Source: Anaerolineales bacterium UBA2181 (GTDB taxonomy: Bacteria > Chloroflexota > Anaerolineae > Promineifilales > UBA4811). Taken from it: DNA of 33,657 bases. The position numbers were made by a program, and so were the translations under genes. Location: contig DCVT01000023.1 in the NCBI GenBank assembly GCA_002328075.1, positions 1-33,657 on the forward strand, read 5' to 3'. A model generated the notes under the pieces. That model did no database searches. It was not told the origin of the DNA and saw nothing but the letters and a program-made list of their open reading frames with translations. Of this stretch, positions 6,632-14,878 are shown one piece after another (within the stretch, counting starts at the first letter, position 1; every line of letters begins with the position of its first letter).

Positions 6632-9115
6632 GTGGAAACACCTGCAATTGTTGACGTCGATGAAACCCCAAGACACACGGTGCACGCCGGGTTGTGCGCC
6701 GCCGAGGTCATTGAGCGGCGACAGATACACGGTGAGAACGTTCTGCTCGCCGAGAAAGGTGTTTCGCCATTTTCCATCCTCTTGGCCCAGGTCAAGAGCC
6801 CGCTGATTTACATAATCCTGGTAGCCGCCGGGATATCGCTGCTGGTCGGCGAGATTGGGGATTTTTCCATCATCATGGCGGTGGTGGTCATTGACGTCAT
6901 CCTCGGTTTCGTTCAAGAGCTTCAGGCTCAGCGCACCTACACTGCGCTGAAGGGTTTGTTGAAGCCGACAACAACCGTCATCCGGGAGGGCCAGCGACAG
7001 GAGATTGAGGTCCGAGAACTGGTGCCCGGCGATCTGGTTGTCCTCAACGCGGGCGAGCACGTGCCGGGCGACGGCGAGATCATTGACAGCACCAACCTGG
7101 CCGTCGATGAAGCCATCCTGACGGGCGAGAGCGAGCCGGTCAACAAGGGTGCTAACGATCATCGGAACCAGGTCTTGATGGGCACAACCGTGGTCACCGG
7201 GCGGGCAATGATGCACGCGACTCAGACGGGTTCTCGCACCGAACTGGGGCAGATTGCCACCAGCCTGCAGGAGCACGTTGAGGAAGAGACCCCGTTGCAG
7301 GTCCGGCTGAAGGTATTCAGCAAGACGCTGACCCGCATCGTCATCCTGTTCACGATCGGCATACTGCTGACTGGCGTTGTTATGGGTCGGGGTCTGTTGG
7401 ACATGCTGCGAGTATCGATTGTCCTGGCAATCGCGGCAGTGCCGGAGGGGCTGCTGATCGCAGTGACCGTGATCCTGGTGCTGGGAATGCGCAAGATCCT
7501 GAAACGCAACGGCCTGGTCAAACGGCTGCTGGCTGTCGAAACCCTGGGTTCTGTGACCACGATCTGCACCGACAAGACCGGCACTCTGACGGAGGGGCGA
7601 ATGCGGGTCACCCGCACTGACCTGGTAGATCGACAGCGTTCCCTGGAAACCGTGGTCTTGTGCAACGACCTAGAGGGTCCGGTCGACGTGGCGTTGTGGG
7701 AATGGGCACAAACCCAACTGCCGGATGGTCCCCAGGCTCTGGCAGACAGCGCGGAGCGATTGTGCGAAGAGCTTTTTACCAGCGAGACCAAGTTCATGAT
7801 TGCCGGTTATCGTTTGAACGGGCATAGCCAGGACTTTGTCAAGGGCGCGCCAGAAATCGTGCTGGAGATGTGCGCCGTCACGCCTGCCGAACGGGACCGC
7901 ATTCTGAGCCAGGTGGATGGGTGGGCAGGTGAGGGCTTGCGGCTGCTGGGTTTGGCTTCTCGCCCGATGCGGGAACTCGGTGACCACACCGGCTACACCT
8001 GGGTTGGCCTGCTGGGCATGGAAGACCCAATCCGCGCGGGAGTGCTGGACGCAGTCCGGGTGGCGCACAATGCTGGGATCAAGGTCAAGATGATCACCGG
8101 TGATTACCGGCGTACCGCCGAGCGCATCGCTCATGCCATCGATCTGATGCAGGCAGGTGACCAGGTCTTGGACGGGGACGAGATGGCGCAGTTGAGCGAT
8201 CAACAACTACAGGACCGTGTCAGCACGACGGTCGTTTTTTCGCGTATTCGCCCCCGCGACAAGTTGCGCATCGTGCGTGCGCTACAGGCCAGCGGTGAGA
8301 TCACTGCCATGATCGGCGATGGGGTGAACGATGCCCTGGCACTGCAACAGGCGCACATTGGCGTGGTGGTCGGAAGCGCCACTGACGTTGCCAAGGAGAC
8401 CGCCGACCTCATTCTGCTGGACAACAATTTCCGAACGGTGGTGGCGGCCGTCGAAGAGGGCCGGGTGATCTTTGACAACATCCGCAAAGTGGTAGCCTAT
8501 ACCCTTTCGAATTCCTTTGCCGAGGTTGTAGCGATCTTTGTGGCCATGATGCTTCGCTGGCCGGCCCCGCTGACGGTTGCTCAGATCCTGTGGATTCACC
8601 TGATCTGTGATGGTCCTTCGGATATTGTGCTGGGTTTTGAGCCCAAAGAGGCAGGCATCATGGACGAGCAACCCAAACCTTTGACCGAGCCCATCCTGCC
8701 CCGGCTGGGATTGTCGCTCATTGCCACTATCAGCCTCGTCAGCGCCACGGCCGCCCTGCTGCTGTTTGGACACCATTACCTGAGCCATGGAAACCCGGTG
8801 GAAGGTCGCAGCCTAGTCTTTGCCAGCCTGGCTGTGAACTCGATGATCTACATCTTTGCCTACCGCAGTATGCGTCGCTCAGTCTTTCGCATGAACAAGT
8901 TGAACCGCAACATGCCGTTGGTCTGGGCGGTGCTGGCCGGATTGGCGCTGGTCGCCGTTGCCTTTGCCGTGCCCAGCATTCGTGATCTGCTGCAGATCGT
9001 GCCGCTCAGCCTGGCGCAGTGGGTTTGGATCGCGGCCATTGCCGTAGCCTTGTTGGTCATCGTCGAGGTGGCAAAATGGATCGGCAACCGCACCTATGAG
9101 CGGGCGAGAGCATGA
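6632..9115 (+). CDS. P2-type cation-transporting ATPase with His/Cys in M6
   Basis: An 827-aa P-type ATPase with all catalytic signatures: TGES at 164-167, PEGL in M4 (Pro271-Glu272), DKTGTLT with phosphorylated Asp314, KGAPE for nucleotide binding, MITGD, and GDGVND at 562-567. There is no N-terminal heavy-metal domain and no CPC, so it is of the P2 (calcium-pump-like) class. Compared with SERCA, the M5 Asn627 and Glu631 and M6 Asp660 are kept, but the M6 ligands Asn and Thr are His656 and Cys659 (HLICDG). That points to a borderline or soft metal rather than Ca2+. The GTG at 6632 has AGGAG seven bases upstream; the longer ATG start at 6548 has none. Third gene of the ArsR-controlled operon, so metal efflux is likely. 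Confidence 0.88.
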   Translation: METPAIVDVDETPRHTVHAGLCAAEVIERRQIHGENVLLAEKGVSPFSILLAQVKSPLIYIILVAAGISLLVGEIGDFSIIMAVVVIDVILGFVQELQAQRTYTALKGLLKPTTTVIREGQRQEIEVRELVPGDLVVLNAGEHVPGDGEIIDSTNLAVDEAILTGESEPVNKGANDHRNQVLMGTTVVTGRAMMHATQTGSRTELGQIATSLQEHVEEETPLQVRLKVFSKTLTRIVILFTIGILLTGVVMGRGLLDMLRVSIVLAIAAVPEGLLIAVTVILVLGMRKILKRNGLVKRLLAVETLGSVTTICTDKTGTLTEGRMRVTRTDLVDRQRSLETVVLCNDLEGPVDVALWEWAQTQLPDGPQALADSAERLCEELFTSETKFMIAGYRLNGHSQDFVKGAPEIVLEMCAVTPAERDRILSQVDGWAGEGLRLLGLASRPMRELGDHTGYTWVGLLGMEDPIRAGVLDAVRVAHNAGIKVKMITGDYRRTAERIAHAIDLMQAGDQVLDGDEMAQLSDQQLQDRVSTTVVFSRIRPRDKLRIVRALQASGEITAMIGDGVNDALALQQAHIGVVVGSATDVAKETADLILLDNNFRTVVAAVEEGRVIFDNIRKVVAYTLSNSFAEVVAIFVAMMLRWPAPLTVAQILWIHLICDGPSDIVLGFEPKEAGIMDEQPKPLTEPILPRLGLSLIATISLVSATAALLLFGHHYLSHGNPVEGRSLVFASLAVNSMIYIFAYRSMRRSVFRMNKLNRNMPLVWAVLAGLALVAVAFAVPSIRDLLQIVPLSLAQWVWIAAIAVALLVIVEVAKWIGNRTYERARA

Positions 9116-9491
9116 GTCTTCCCGAGACACGCAGACGATAGACACGGGTCGACGGACTCGCCGCGGTGAGGAGTTCCGATTGCTGGCAGGCCGCGATTGG
9201 CCCGTGCGTGCGCTGATGGCCGGCGAGCAGCGTCCGCGCCCCACCGCCGTCACGGGCATCCGCACCTGGAGGCTTGCGTATTGCCCGCCGTGAGCTTGGC
9301 GGTCGGAACCACAAGCCTGTTTGGGCGGATCGCGATGCCCGAGCAGCCAAGCCCGGGATAGGTCGCCGAACACGGCCAAGCGAGGCGGTCGGCCGAGGGT
9401 TCGCAGAGCACCATGGCGGATGCGGACAACCGCGGAGCGGTGCCGGTTCGCGTGATCGACCCGGCACCGCCCGCCAACGCAGCGCCTGGGC
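9116..9491. other. Intergenic stretch without a supportable gene
   Basis: This 376-base gap lies between the convergent ends of the ATPase and the methyltransferase-like gene. Several overlapping open frames exist on both strands, but none has a ribosome-binding site, a recognisable domain or a consistent coding pattern. I see no clear hairpin with a T-run, although a bidirectional terminator would be expected here. Confidence 0.5.
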
Positions 9492-10136
9492 CTAGTAGAG
9501 AAAGGGTAGGAGCCGCCAGGACCGGTGCTGATACTCTGCAAAGGCCTGGCCGTGTTTCTCCAGTAGCAATGCCTCTTCCACCCGGATACGCAACAACACC
9601 GCCGGTGTCACCAAACCGGCCGCCACGCCGGCCCCCCACACGCTGGAGAGGATCAACGGCCACCCGGCCGCCCACAACAGAGCGGCTGCGTAGAGCGGAT
9701 GACGAACCCAACGGTACGGGCCACGGGTCACCAGTGACTGGCCGGGTGAGGCGGTCGAGTGGGGCGAATACGCCGGCCCCAACGAGCGCCGAGCTGCCAG
9801 GCCAAGCGCCAGAGCGGCAACACACAACACCAGACCAGCGACGCTCAAACCAACGGCCGACTCTGCGCCATGGACCCGGTCAAACACCGCCACCGGAACC
9901 GCCAGGAGCAACCCGGCAGTGATCATCAGACGTGGCAGGTCGACCGGTTGGCGTGGCCGCCCGACGTCGACAAAGGCGGTGGCGGCCAGCCACATGCCGA
10001 CCGTGAGCACGGAAAACAGAGCCTCAGCCCAGCCGCTGAGCGGCCAGGCCCAGTCGCCCGTCACCCATCCCGGGATCGCCAGGGCAACCACGGCCACGAA
10101 TGGGACTGCAACCAGCCATTTCGTCACGTACGTCAT
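9492..10136 (-). CDS. Isoprenylcysteine/phospholipid methyltransferase-family membrane protein
   Basis: A 214-aa integral membrane protein with about five transmembrane segments. The C-terminal third carries the ICMT/PEMT cofactor motif RGPYRWVRHPLYAA and the family ending RVEEALLLEKHGQAFAEYQ, where Arg/His and Glu residues bind S-adenosylmethionine. Bacterial members methylate small or lipid substrates that are mostly unknown. GGAGG sits six bases before the ATG at 10136. It lies downstream of the HEAT-like gene on the same strand but 300 bases away, so it may have its own promoter. Confidence 0.8.
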   Translation of the reverse strand: MTYVTKWLVAVPFVAVVALAIPGWVTGDWAWPLSGWAEALFSVLTVGMWLAATAFVDVGRPRQPVDLPRLMITAGLLLAVPVAVFDRVHGAESAVGLSVAGLVLCVAALALGLAARRSLGPAYSPHSTASPGQSLVTRGPYRWVRHPLYAAALLWAAGWPLILSSVWGAGVAAGLVTPAVLLRIRVEEALLLEKHGQAFAEYQHRSWRLLPFLY

Positions 10137-10453
10137 ACGGAACCTCCACCCATGGCGTGCGCATCCTCAAATTGGCGCGGCCTCGCTGACGAGGTTTCCA
10201 TCTGGACCTTGCCGGCGACCCGCCTTTGCACGGGCACACGGCGTTTCGACACATGGAGCCAACGCCGCACAGTGAAACCGATCACCCGTTCACGAGTGCC
10301 ACCCAGAACCACCGCCCTGGGCACATACTCCGGCGGGTCAAGTCCGATCGCTCAAGTTCCGGACTCGATCTCGATGCACCTCTCGGTCTCAGTCGCATCG
10401 ACCTGGACGAAAGGACCGAGAGATCTCGCGCGCTCAAGACTCCCATGGCGCGT
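10137..10453. other. Intergenic stretch, one inverted repeat, no gene
   Basis: No open frame in these 317 bases has both a ribosome-binding site and a recognisable product. The only structure I see is an inverted repeat, CTCTCGGTC at 10380-10388 and GACCGAGAG at 10414-10422, with 25 bases between the arms and no T-run. It may end transcripts of the HEAT-like gene at 10454 weakly, or have no role. Confidence 0.45.
10380..10422. repeat. 9-bp inverted repeat downstream of HEAT-like gene
   Basis: CTCTCGGTC and GACCGAGAG are perfect inverse complements separated by 25 bases. It starts 31 bases beyond the stop of the leftward HEAT-like gene, a usual terminator position, but no T-run follows the left arm. 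Confidence 0.5.
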
Positions 10454-11089
10454 TCACGCCTGCCTTGACGCAGCCTGCATTGCCACCTTGCTGAGCCGCC
10501 TGGCTTGCGTCGGTGTCAGTTCTGCCAGACGCGCCTGCAGCACCTGCACAAAAGCCCCACGGTGCTCATCGTCCAGGCAGATTAGGATTTCCTCTGCGTG
10601 CGGCGGCAGGTCCCGCGGCCGGCAACTCTCAAGATGTGCCAGGAGAAAAGGAAAAAGCGACTGCAAGTAGGCCCCGTCGGCCGCGGCGACCGCCGCCAAT
10701 ACCTTGACGCCAGCATCCACCGTGATGACCGAACCCACGGCCATGGCTGCCTTGACTGTTTCCGCCGCCGGGAACAACTCGTGTGCCCTCAGCCGGGCGA
10801 TGGTAGCCAATGCGATCATCCCACCCCACACCAACCGATTGTTGCGGCTGCCCAGCAGCCCCAGGAAATCCCGATAGTATCCGGCGATCAGGTCTGGCCT
10901 GCGGTAACCCACCTCGTAGAGCACCTTGAGGCAGTCGGCCGCAATGGCCGGAGTCGGATTGCGGAGGTTGTCAGCGATCTGCCGGATTCCCTCCTCGTTC
11001 CCGGTCTCGGCCAGTTCCGCGGCCAGAACCTGGTTAGGAACCTCGTCCCGTCGATTCTGGAAAAACGCTACTCGATTAAGGATCATCAT
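10454..11089 (-). CDS. HEAT/ARM-like helical repeat protein
   Basis: A 211-aa, nearly all-helical soluble protein. It reads as tandem amphipathic helix pairs: GIRQIADNLRNPTPAIAADCLKVLYEVGYRRP, a loop, then LVWGGMIALATIARLRAHELF, and VDAGVKVLAAVAAADGAY. This is the style of HEAT or ARM repeats, which usually serve as protein-binding scaffolds. The ATG at 11089 has GGAGGG six bases upstream, so I prefer it to a start 13 codons earlier. It lies in a leftward gene series behind a lipoprotein and a possible small membrane ORF that overlaps its start. No catalytic motif is visible. Confidence 0.7.
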   Translation of the reverse strand: MMILNRVAFFQNRRDEVPNQVLAAELAETGNEEGIRQIADNLRNPTPAIAADCLKVLYEVGYRRPDLIAGYYRDFLGLLGSRNNRLVWGGMIALATIARLRAHELFPAAETVKAAMAVGSVITVDAGVKVLAAVAAADGAYLQSLFPFLLAHLESCRPRDLPPHAEEILICLDDEHRGAFVQVLQARLAELTPTQARRLSKVAMQAASRQA

Positions 11090-11258
11090 CGACACCCTCC
11101 GCGGCAATCCGCTCCTGTCCACCTGCAAAAACTGCCTGCGGCTCCAGGCCGATCATGCCCCCAGGCATGCGCATCCCGAGCACCGGCGCCCCGAACGTGC
11201 TGCCAGCCAGCAACAAGCCAAGCAAAATGACCCCCAAGGGAACCAGGACGCAGAGCAA
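11076..11258 (-). CDS. Possible small membrane ORF, perhaps frameshifted
   Basis: A 60-codon frame beginning at a TTG encodes one strong transmembrane stretch (VPLGVILLGLLLAGSTFGAPV) and a hydrophilic tail, ending 13 bases inside the HEAT-like gene, an arrangement typical of coupled genes. The upstream residues in the same frame are basic (QRRTRNGR), as expected before a membrane segment, but a stop follows soon and no ATG exists. A different frame between 11258 and 11343 also looks coding (RLFFRLRPAKNTEWEV). A frameshift joining the two is possible. Weak support. Confidence 0.3.
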   Translation of the reverse strand: MLCVLVPLGVILLGLLLAGSTFGAPVLGMRMPGGMIGLEPQAVFAGGQERIAAEGVDDDP

Positions 11259-11343
11259 CCTCCCATTCCGTGTTCTTCGCTGGGCGCAGCCGGAAGAAGA
11301 GGCGCTGCCCTGGCCACAGAGCGCACCCCGAAATCAAGTGCGC

Positions 11344-11859
11344 TCATTGCAGTTTGCCGGCTTTGCGCAGCGATTTCATGATCCTCGGATCGCCGCGCGG
11401 GTCGGGGCCCGCGAAAAAGTCGGGACCAGGATATCCCAAATCGATGCGAATCCGGCCTGGGGATAGCGTCATGGGGTCCAGGATGACGACTCCATCGTAA
11501 CTCTGGGACGATAGCGGGGTCCAGAACGCGCCGGCATAGATGGGCTCACCATCCACCGTCACGCAAAAGGGTGTTCCGCTAGTCCGCACCGGCGCACCGA
11601 ACAGGTCGCGCACCCGCTGGAATCCCTCATCCGTCAGGAACATCTCGTGGGTAGCCTGGTCGTAGGAAACAATGTGCTCTTCCCCGATCAGCGGATACTC
11701 CTCAGGCACCAATGTGCTGATGTCCGCCCCTAGCACCTCGGCCGATGTGGTGGGTTCGTCCAGCAGATGGATCGCCACGCCGCTCTCCGCTTCTGGGTGG
11801 CAGGACGCCATGAGTAGACCGGACAGTAGCGCTAACCCGACGAATACCGTCTTCATCAC
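11344..11859 (-). CDS. Small lipoprotein of unknown function
   Basis: A protein of about 170 aa with a clear lipoprotein signal peptide: MKTVFVGLALLSGLLMAS followed by Cys19 (counted from the ATG at 11856). The mature part begins with a short sequence reminiscent of a selenium- or membrane-anchored secreted protein linker and has no motif I recognise; it is acidic and rich in turns (GYPGPDFFAGPDPRGDP near the end). GCAGGAGG lies six bases before a GTG at 11859 and nine before the ATG, so either could start it. It is followed closely by the possible small ORF and the HEAT-like gene on the same strand. Confidence 0.65.
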   Translation of the reverse strand: MMKTVFVGLALLSGLLMASCHPEAESGVAIHLLDEPTTSAEVLGADISTLVPEEYPLIGEEHIVSYDQATHEMFLTDEGFQRVRDLFGAPVRTSGTPFCVTVDGEPIYAGAFWTPLSSQSYDGVVILDPMTLSPGRIRIDLGYPGPDFFAGPDPRGDPRIMKSLRKAGKLQ

Positions 11860-11980
11860 CTAATGCCTCCTGCAACTCGCTGCTAATCGGCCGCGGTTCG
11901 ACGCCCGTCGGTTACCCATCAGCGGGAGCGCCGAACCCGGCCTGAACCAGGACCAGAGCGCCCGATGGCACCCCGGCGTC

Positions 11981-12328
11981 TCACCCCGCCGACCGCCGGC
12001 CGACCACCGCCTCGATGATCAGCCCGTACACCACGCCAGCCATCAGCGCCAACAGGTCGCGCATGTCGGTGGATAGGAAAAACGCCAGGCTCACCGCGAA
12101 ACCCAGGACGGCAGCGCGCCCGTATCGGGCACCGCGACCGGCCGTCCACTCCCACTGGGCCGACAGGGCGATCAGCAGACCCATGATCACCCGGTTGTAC
12201 CACAGGCCGATCAGGTACAACTCGTTTCCGCTGAACCCTCCCGCCCGGCTACTGCCGCCAATGATGCAAAAGATCCCCAACACCGCCCCGGAAATCACCC
12301 CCTCCAAGACCCGCCTGGTAACCTTCAC
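11981..12328 (-). CDS. Small membrane protein of unknown function
   Basis: A 115-aa protein with about four hydrophobic segments: GVISGAVLGIFCIIGG, YLIGLWYNRVIMGLLIALSA, AAVLGFAVSLAFFLS and LALMAGVVYGLIIEAVV. The start is GTG at 12328 with an almost ideal ribosome-binding site, AAAGGAGGTG, four bases upstream. I do not know the family; the small size and Gly-rich helices resemble uncharacterised bacterial membrane proteins. It lies downstream of the broken GNAT gene on the same strand with a gap of about 40 bases. Confidence 0.65.
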   Translation of the reverse strand: MKVTRRVLEGVISGAVLGIFCIIGGSSRAGGFSGNELYLIGLWYNRVIMGLLIALSAQWEWTAGRGARYGRAAVLGFAVSLAFFLSTDMRDLLALMAGVVYGLIIEAVVGRRSAG

Positions 12329-12370
12329 TGCTCACCTCCTTTAGCGACCGCTCCCTCAGATATCCTGGCG

Positions 12371-13075
12371 TCACCCGGCTTGGCCAGCCCGGGTGATCAC
12401 CCATTCCTCAAAGGCGGGAGTCAGCCCGGTGCGTCGTACCAGTTCGGCCGACGGCTGGTTCTGGACTTCGTGGCTGTAGAAGGGCACTAGCCCCGCCTGC
12501 CTCATGCCAATGGCCCAGGCCACTACCACCTGCCGCGCCAGCCCCTTGAGGCGATGCGCCGGTGCGTTATGAACCCAGGTCTCAGCGCTCTCGGCGTTCT
12601 GCCGTGATGACGTGCAAGACGAGACCACCTGCGCATCGTCCAGGATCGCGTACACCGGGTCGCGCATCCGGTTTGCGCCAGACGCCTGGACGTGTGTATC
12701 AACCGATCCCAACCGCCGCACCCGCCCAACCCGTGTTAGATCGAGTCCTTACGGAAAGAGGTAGGTCCGGTAGTGGCCCACCTCCAACAGCCCGGCCCAG
12801 GGGCGCAAGAGGGCGACCGACCTCGTCACCTCCGGCAACCGGGTCGGACCCGGGTCGGCCATCAGCGCAAGGCGCAAGGCGGAGGGTATCTCCGCACTGG
12901 TGAAGCGGACGGCGCACCCATCGGCCGTGCGCGCAACTATCACCAACGGGACCGGTTCGCCGTCCGGTGCCAGCGGCAACATCTGGCCGTCCGCATCCAG
13001 GCCAATGTTCTCCAGCCGCATCTGTAGGTGAACATGGTCAAACAGATCGAGGGGTTGCTTTACTGGATCAAGCAC
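12371..13075 (-). pseudogene. GNAT acetyltransferase broken by in-frame TAA
   Basis: A single frame of 235 codons is cut by TAA at 12749-12751. The upstream half (GTG start at 13075, overlapping the glycosylase-like gene by 16 bases) runs to GHYRTYLFP; the downstream half, in the same frame, continues with DPVYAILDDAQVVSSCTSSR and the GNAT core: WVHNAPAHRLKGLARQVVVA (acetyl-CoA-binding R-x-x-G-x-A) and PFYSHEVQNQPSAELVRR. Neither half would fold alone as a GNAT, so I read them as one disrupted gene. The substrate is unknown. No ATG with a ribosome-binding site precedes the second half closely. Confidence 0.7.
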
Positions 13076-13668
13076 AGCGCCTCGGCTATGTCCTCGGCGA
13101 TCATGCGTCGCTTGCTCTTCTCAATGAAAAAGCTGGGTCCGGCCTGGAGGTACGAGGGAAAGACCCGCCGCCCGCGCAAGGTGTACTCTTGGCCCCGGAT
13201 CTTGTAGGTGGAGCCGGCCGGAATCACCCGTTTTTCACCAGCCCGACGCGCGATGCTATTGACCGCCTTGATCGCCACGTCTCCCATCAGCATCAGCACC
13301 CGGACATTGGGGAACAGCTCCAACTCTTTTTCCAGCAGCAGCGAGCAATCTCTCACCGTGGCTGTCTGGATGCCGTAACCCGTTTTTCCACACTTGACCG
13401 CGGTGGTCAGATAAACCCCCAAACCCAGGATATCCTGGATGGAGCAGACGTCAGCGCCGGCGTCCCGAAACGCCTGGACGGTGGTCCGCTCGAATAGGGG
13501 CTCTCCGCCGGCGTAATAGTAATCCACCGGATCGGCCGGCGCGGACTCGGAGATCATGACCATTGAGACGTGGGCCGGGTCCACCTCGACACCCGGGACG
13601 GCAAACACCTCGTGTCTGACGTCACGGCAGGGAAATGACTCGCACCTCACGATGTCGCTTGGACGCAT
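13060..13668 (-). CDS. Uracil-DNA-glycosylase-superfamily-like protein
   Basis: A 202-aa soluble protein. Residues about 30-60 (VSMVMISESAPADPVDYYYAGG) sit where the UDG fold has its catalytic G-x-x-P-G loop, followed by LGVYLTTAVKCGKTGYG, a segment typical of family-4-like uracil-DNA glycosylases, and LFPNVRVLMLMGDVAIKAVN and RVFPSYLQAGPSF near the end. The usual Gly-Glu-Ala-Pro-Gly is here Ser-Glu-Ser-Ala-Pro. Two cysteines in RCESFPCRD could be cluster or zinc ligands. The ATG at 13668 has GGGAGGAAA just upstream. It overlaps both neighbours and is therefore likely in one transcript with them. A role in base excision is inference from the fold. Confidence 0.6.
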   Translation of the reverse strand: MRPSDIVRCESFPCRDVRHEVFAVPGVEVDPAHVSMVMISESAPADPVDYYYAGGEPLFERTTVQAFRDAGADVCSIQDILGLGVYLTTAVKCGKTGYGIQTATVRDCSLLLEKELELFPNVRVLMLMGDVAIKAVNSIARRAGEKRVIPAGSTYKIRGQEYTLRGRRVFPSYLQAGPSFFIEKSKRRMIAEDIAEALCLIQ

Positions 13669-13994
13669 GGTTTCCTCCCGGTAGTTTCTACGATTATACC
13701 CGACTCGTGCCATACGGTTTCAATCGAAGGTAAGAGCGTCACAGCGCCAGAAACACCCAAAATGGACATCTGCAACTCGCGTCGCCGCCAGACGGTCAAG
13801 GGCTCACAGCCGATCCGGAACGGCCGGTCCACCTGCTCGGTCGCTATCGCGGCGGTCTCGATCGCCTTGCGCCCCGTGCCAGAGATCGACCGGTCCAGCG
13901 TTTGGCCCGCGACCCGCGCCGTCAACGGTCCGGCGCGCGCCTGGAAGACAGACTGCCGGGCACCGATCTTGGCGAGCCAATGCCGAATCAGCAT
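13647..13994 (-). CDS. Possible 115-aa protein coupled to metallopeptidase gene
   Basis: The ATG at 13994 overlaps the stop of the metallopeptidase gene as TGATG, a classic coupling arrangement, and the frame runs 115 codons into the first bases of the glycosylase-like gene. Codon third positions are strongly G/C over the first 85 codons, as in real genes here; the last 30 codons are not, so the true gene may have been shortened or shifted. The protein (MLIRHWLAKIGARQSVFQAR at the start) has no motif I recognise. Confidence 0.4.
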   Translation of the reverse strand: MLIRHWLAKIGARQSVFQARAGPLTARVAGQTLDRSISGTGRKAIETAAIATEQVDRPFRIGCEPLTVWRRRELQMSILGVSGAVTLLPSIETVWHESGIIVETTGRKPCVQATS

Positions 13995-14878
13995 CAGCTG
14001 GGGCACGCCGGCTCCGCCTCCGCCATCTCTACCAACACCGCCCTGACCGCCTGGCCCGGGTCTGGCAGCAGCGCAATCTCCTGCAGCGTCAGCGACGCCT
14101 GCAGCCGGTCGACCACCTGGTGGCCCAGATAGTAACCGGTCTGTTTGTGACCGCCAACCTGGTGCCATGACCCGAAGAACCGCCGGGTCGACTCCCCCTT
14201 GTCGGCCGCGCGCAGGAACGCGGCCGCCAGCCAGGTTTGGTGCTCAACACACCACGCCCGCCACGCAGTGTCGCCGGCGGTCATGTGCCACGATTCGCCG
14301 GCCGACAGGCTCTCGCAACGTTGCGCAAACCCCTCAGTGTACAGGTCCCACCACGGCCCCGACCCTTCGGGCAGCCCCGGCCGGGCGCGCCAGTCGAAAT
14401 GGGCCAGATGGCCGACTTCGTGGGCCAGCAGGCCCCGCAGCGCGGCCGGCTCTTGCCACGCCTCCTCGGCAATGTTTTCCAGGCCCAACAGCACGGCCGG
14501 CCAGCCCTGAAACGTGGTCGCCCAGCCCGCGCCACTGCCGATGCCGACGTGGATCACGAGTGCTAGGCCTGAGTTCCAGCCCAGAACCTCCTGCGCGCGC
14601 CGCACTGAGGATTCCCAGAGGTCCAACAGGTTGTCGTGGGCGGTCCGCATGGCGACAGACCGCTGGGCCAGGAACGGGAAAACCCGTTGGCGCGCCACCT
14701 GCCTCCAATCCATCTTCTGGGAGACATAGTCCCGGAGTTGCTTTTCCAGCAGTTCAGGCCAAGGGGCCAGGTAGGTGGACCGCCACCCCTCGATCTGCTC
14801 TTCCAGCGGCCAATCCCGGGCCGAGGCCCAAAACTCGAGATACGACGGATAAGTATCAATCAGCATGTTGGCCCGCAT
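13994..14878 (-). CDS. Zinc metallopeptidase-like protein (HEVGH)
   Basis: A 294-aa cytoplasmic protein with the zinc motif HEVGH in LRGLLAHEVGHLAHFD and, about 30 residues on, LYTEGFAQRCE, whose Glu is the likely third ligand of a gluzincin. The later GHKQTGYYLGHQVVDRL segment matches the family of predicted Zn-dependent proteases related to DUF2268. The N-terminal 120 residues are helical. Substrate unknown. I keep the first ATG (14878), with AAGGCGG six bases upstream; another Met follows four codons later. It overlaps the end of the preceding GNAT gene by 23 bases and is coupled to the next ORF by TGATG. Confidence 0.7.
   Translation of the reverse strand: MRANMLIDTYPSYLEFWASARDWPLEEQIEGWRSTYLAPWPELLEKQLRDYVSQKMDWRQVARQRVFPFLAQRSVAMRTAHDNLLDLWESSVRRAQEVLGWNSGLALVIHVGIGSGAGWATTFQGWPAVLLGLENIAEEAWQEPAALRGLLAHEVGHLAHFDWRARPGLPEGSGPWWDLYTEGFAQRCESLSAGESWHMTAGDTAWRAWCVEHQTWLAAAFLRAADKGESTRRFFGSWHQVGGHKQTGYYLGHQVVDRLQASLTLQEIALLPDPGQAVRAVLVEMAEAEPACPS

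Noticed and set aside
6383..7276. A 297-codon minus-strand frame over the ATPase start
   Set aside because: It is antisense to conserved ATPase sequence and shows no family features.
9057..9467. Overlapping frames in the gap after the ATPase
   Set aside because: Arg/Pro/Ala-rich composition, no ribosome-binding site, and no family resemblance on either strand.
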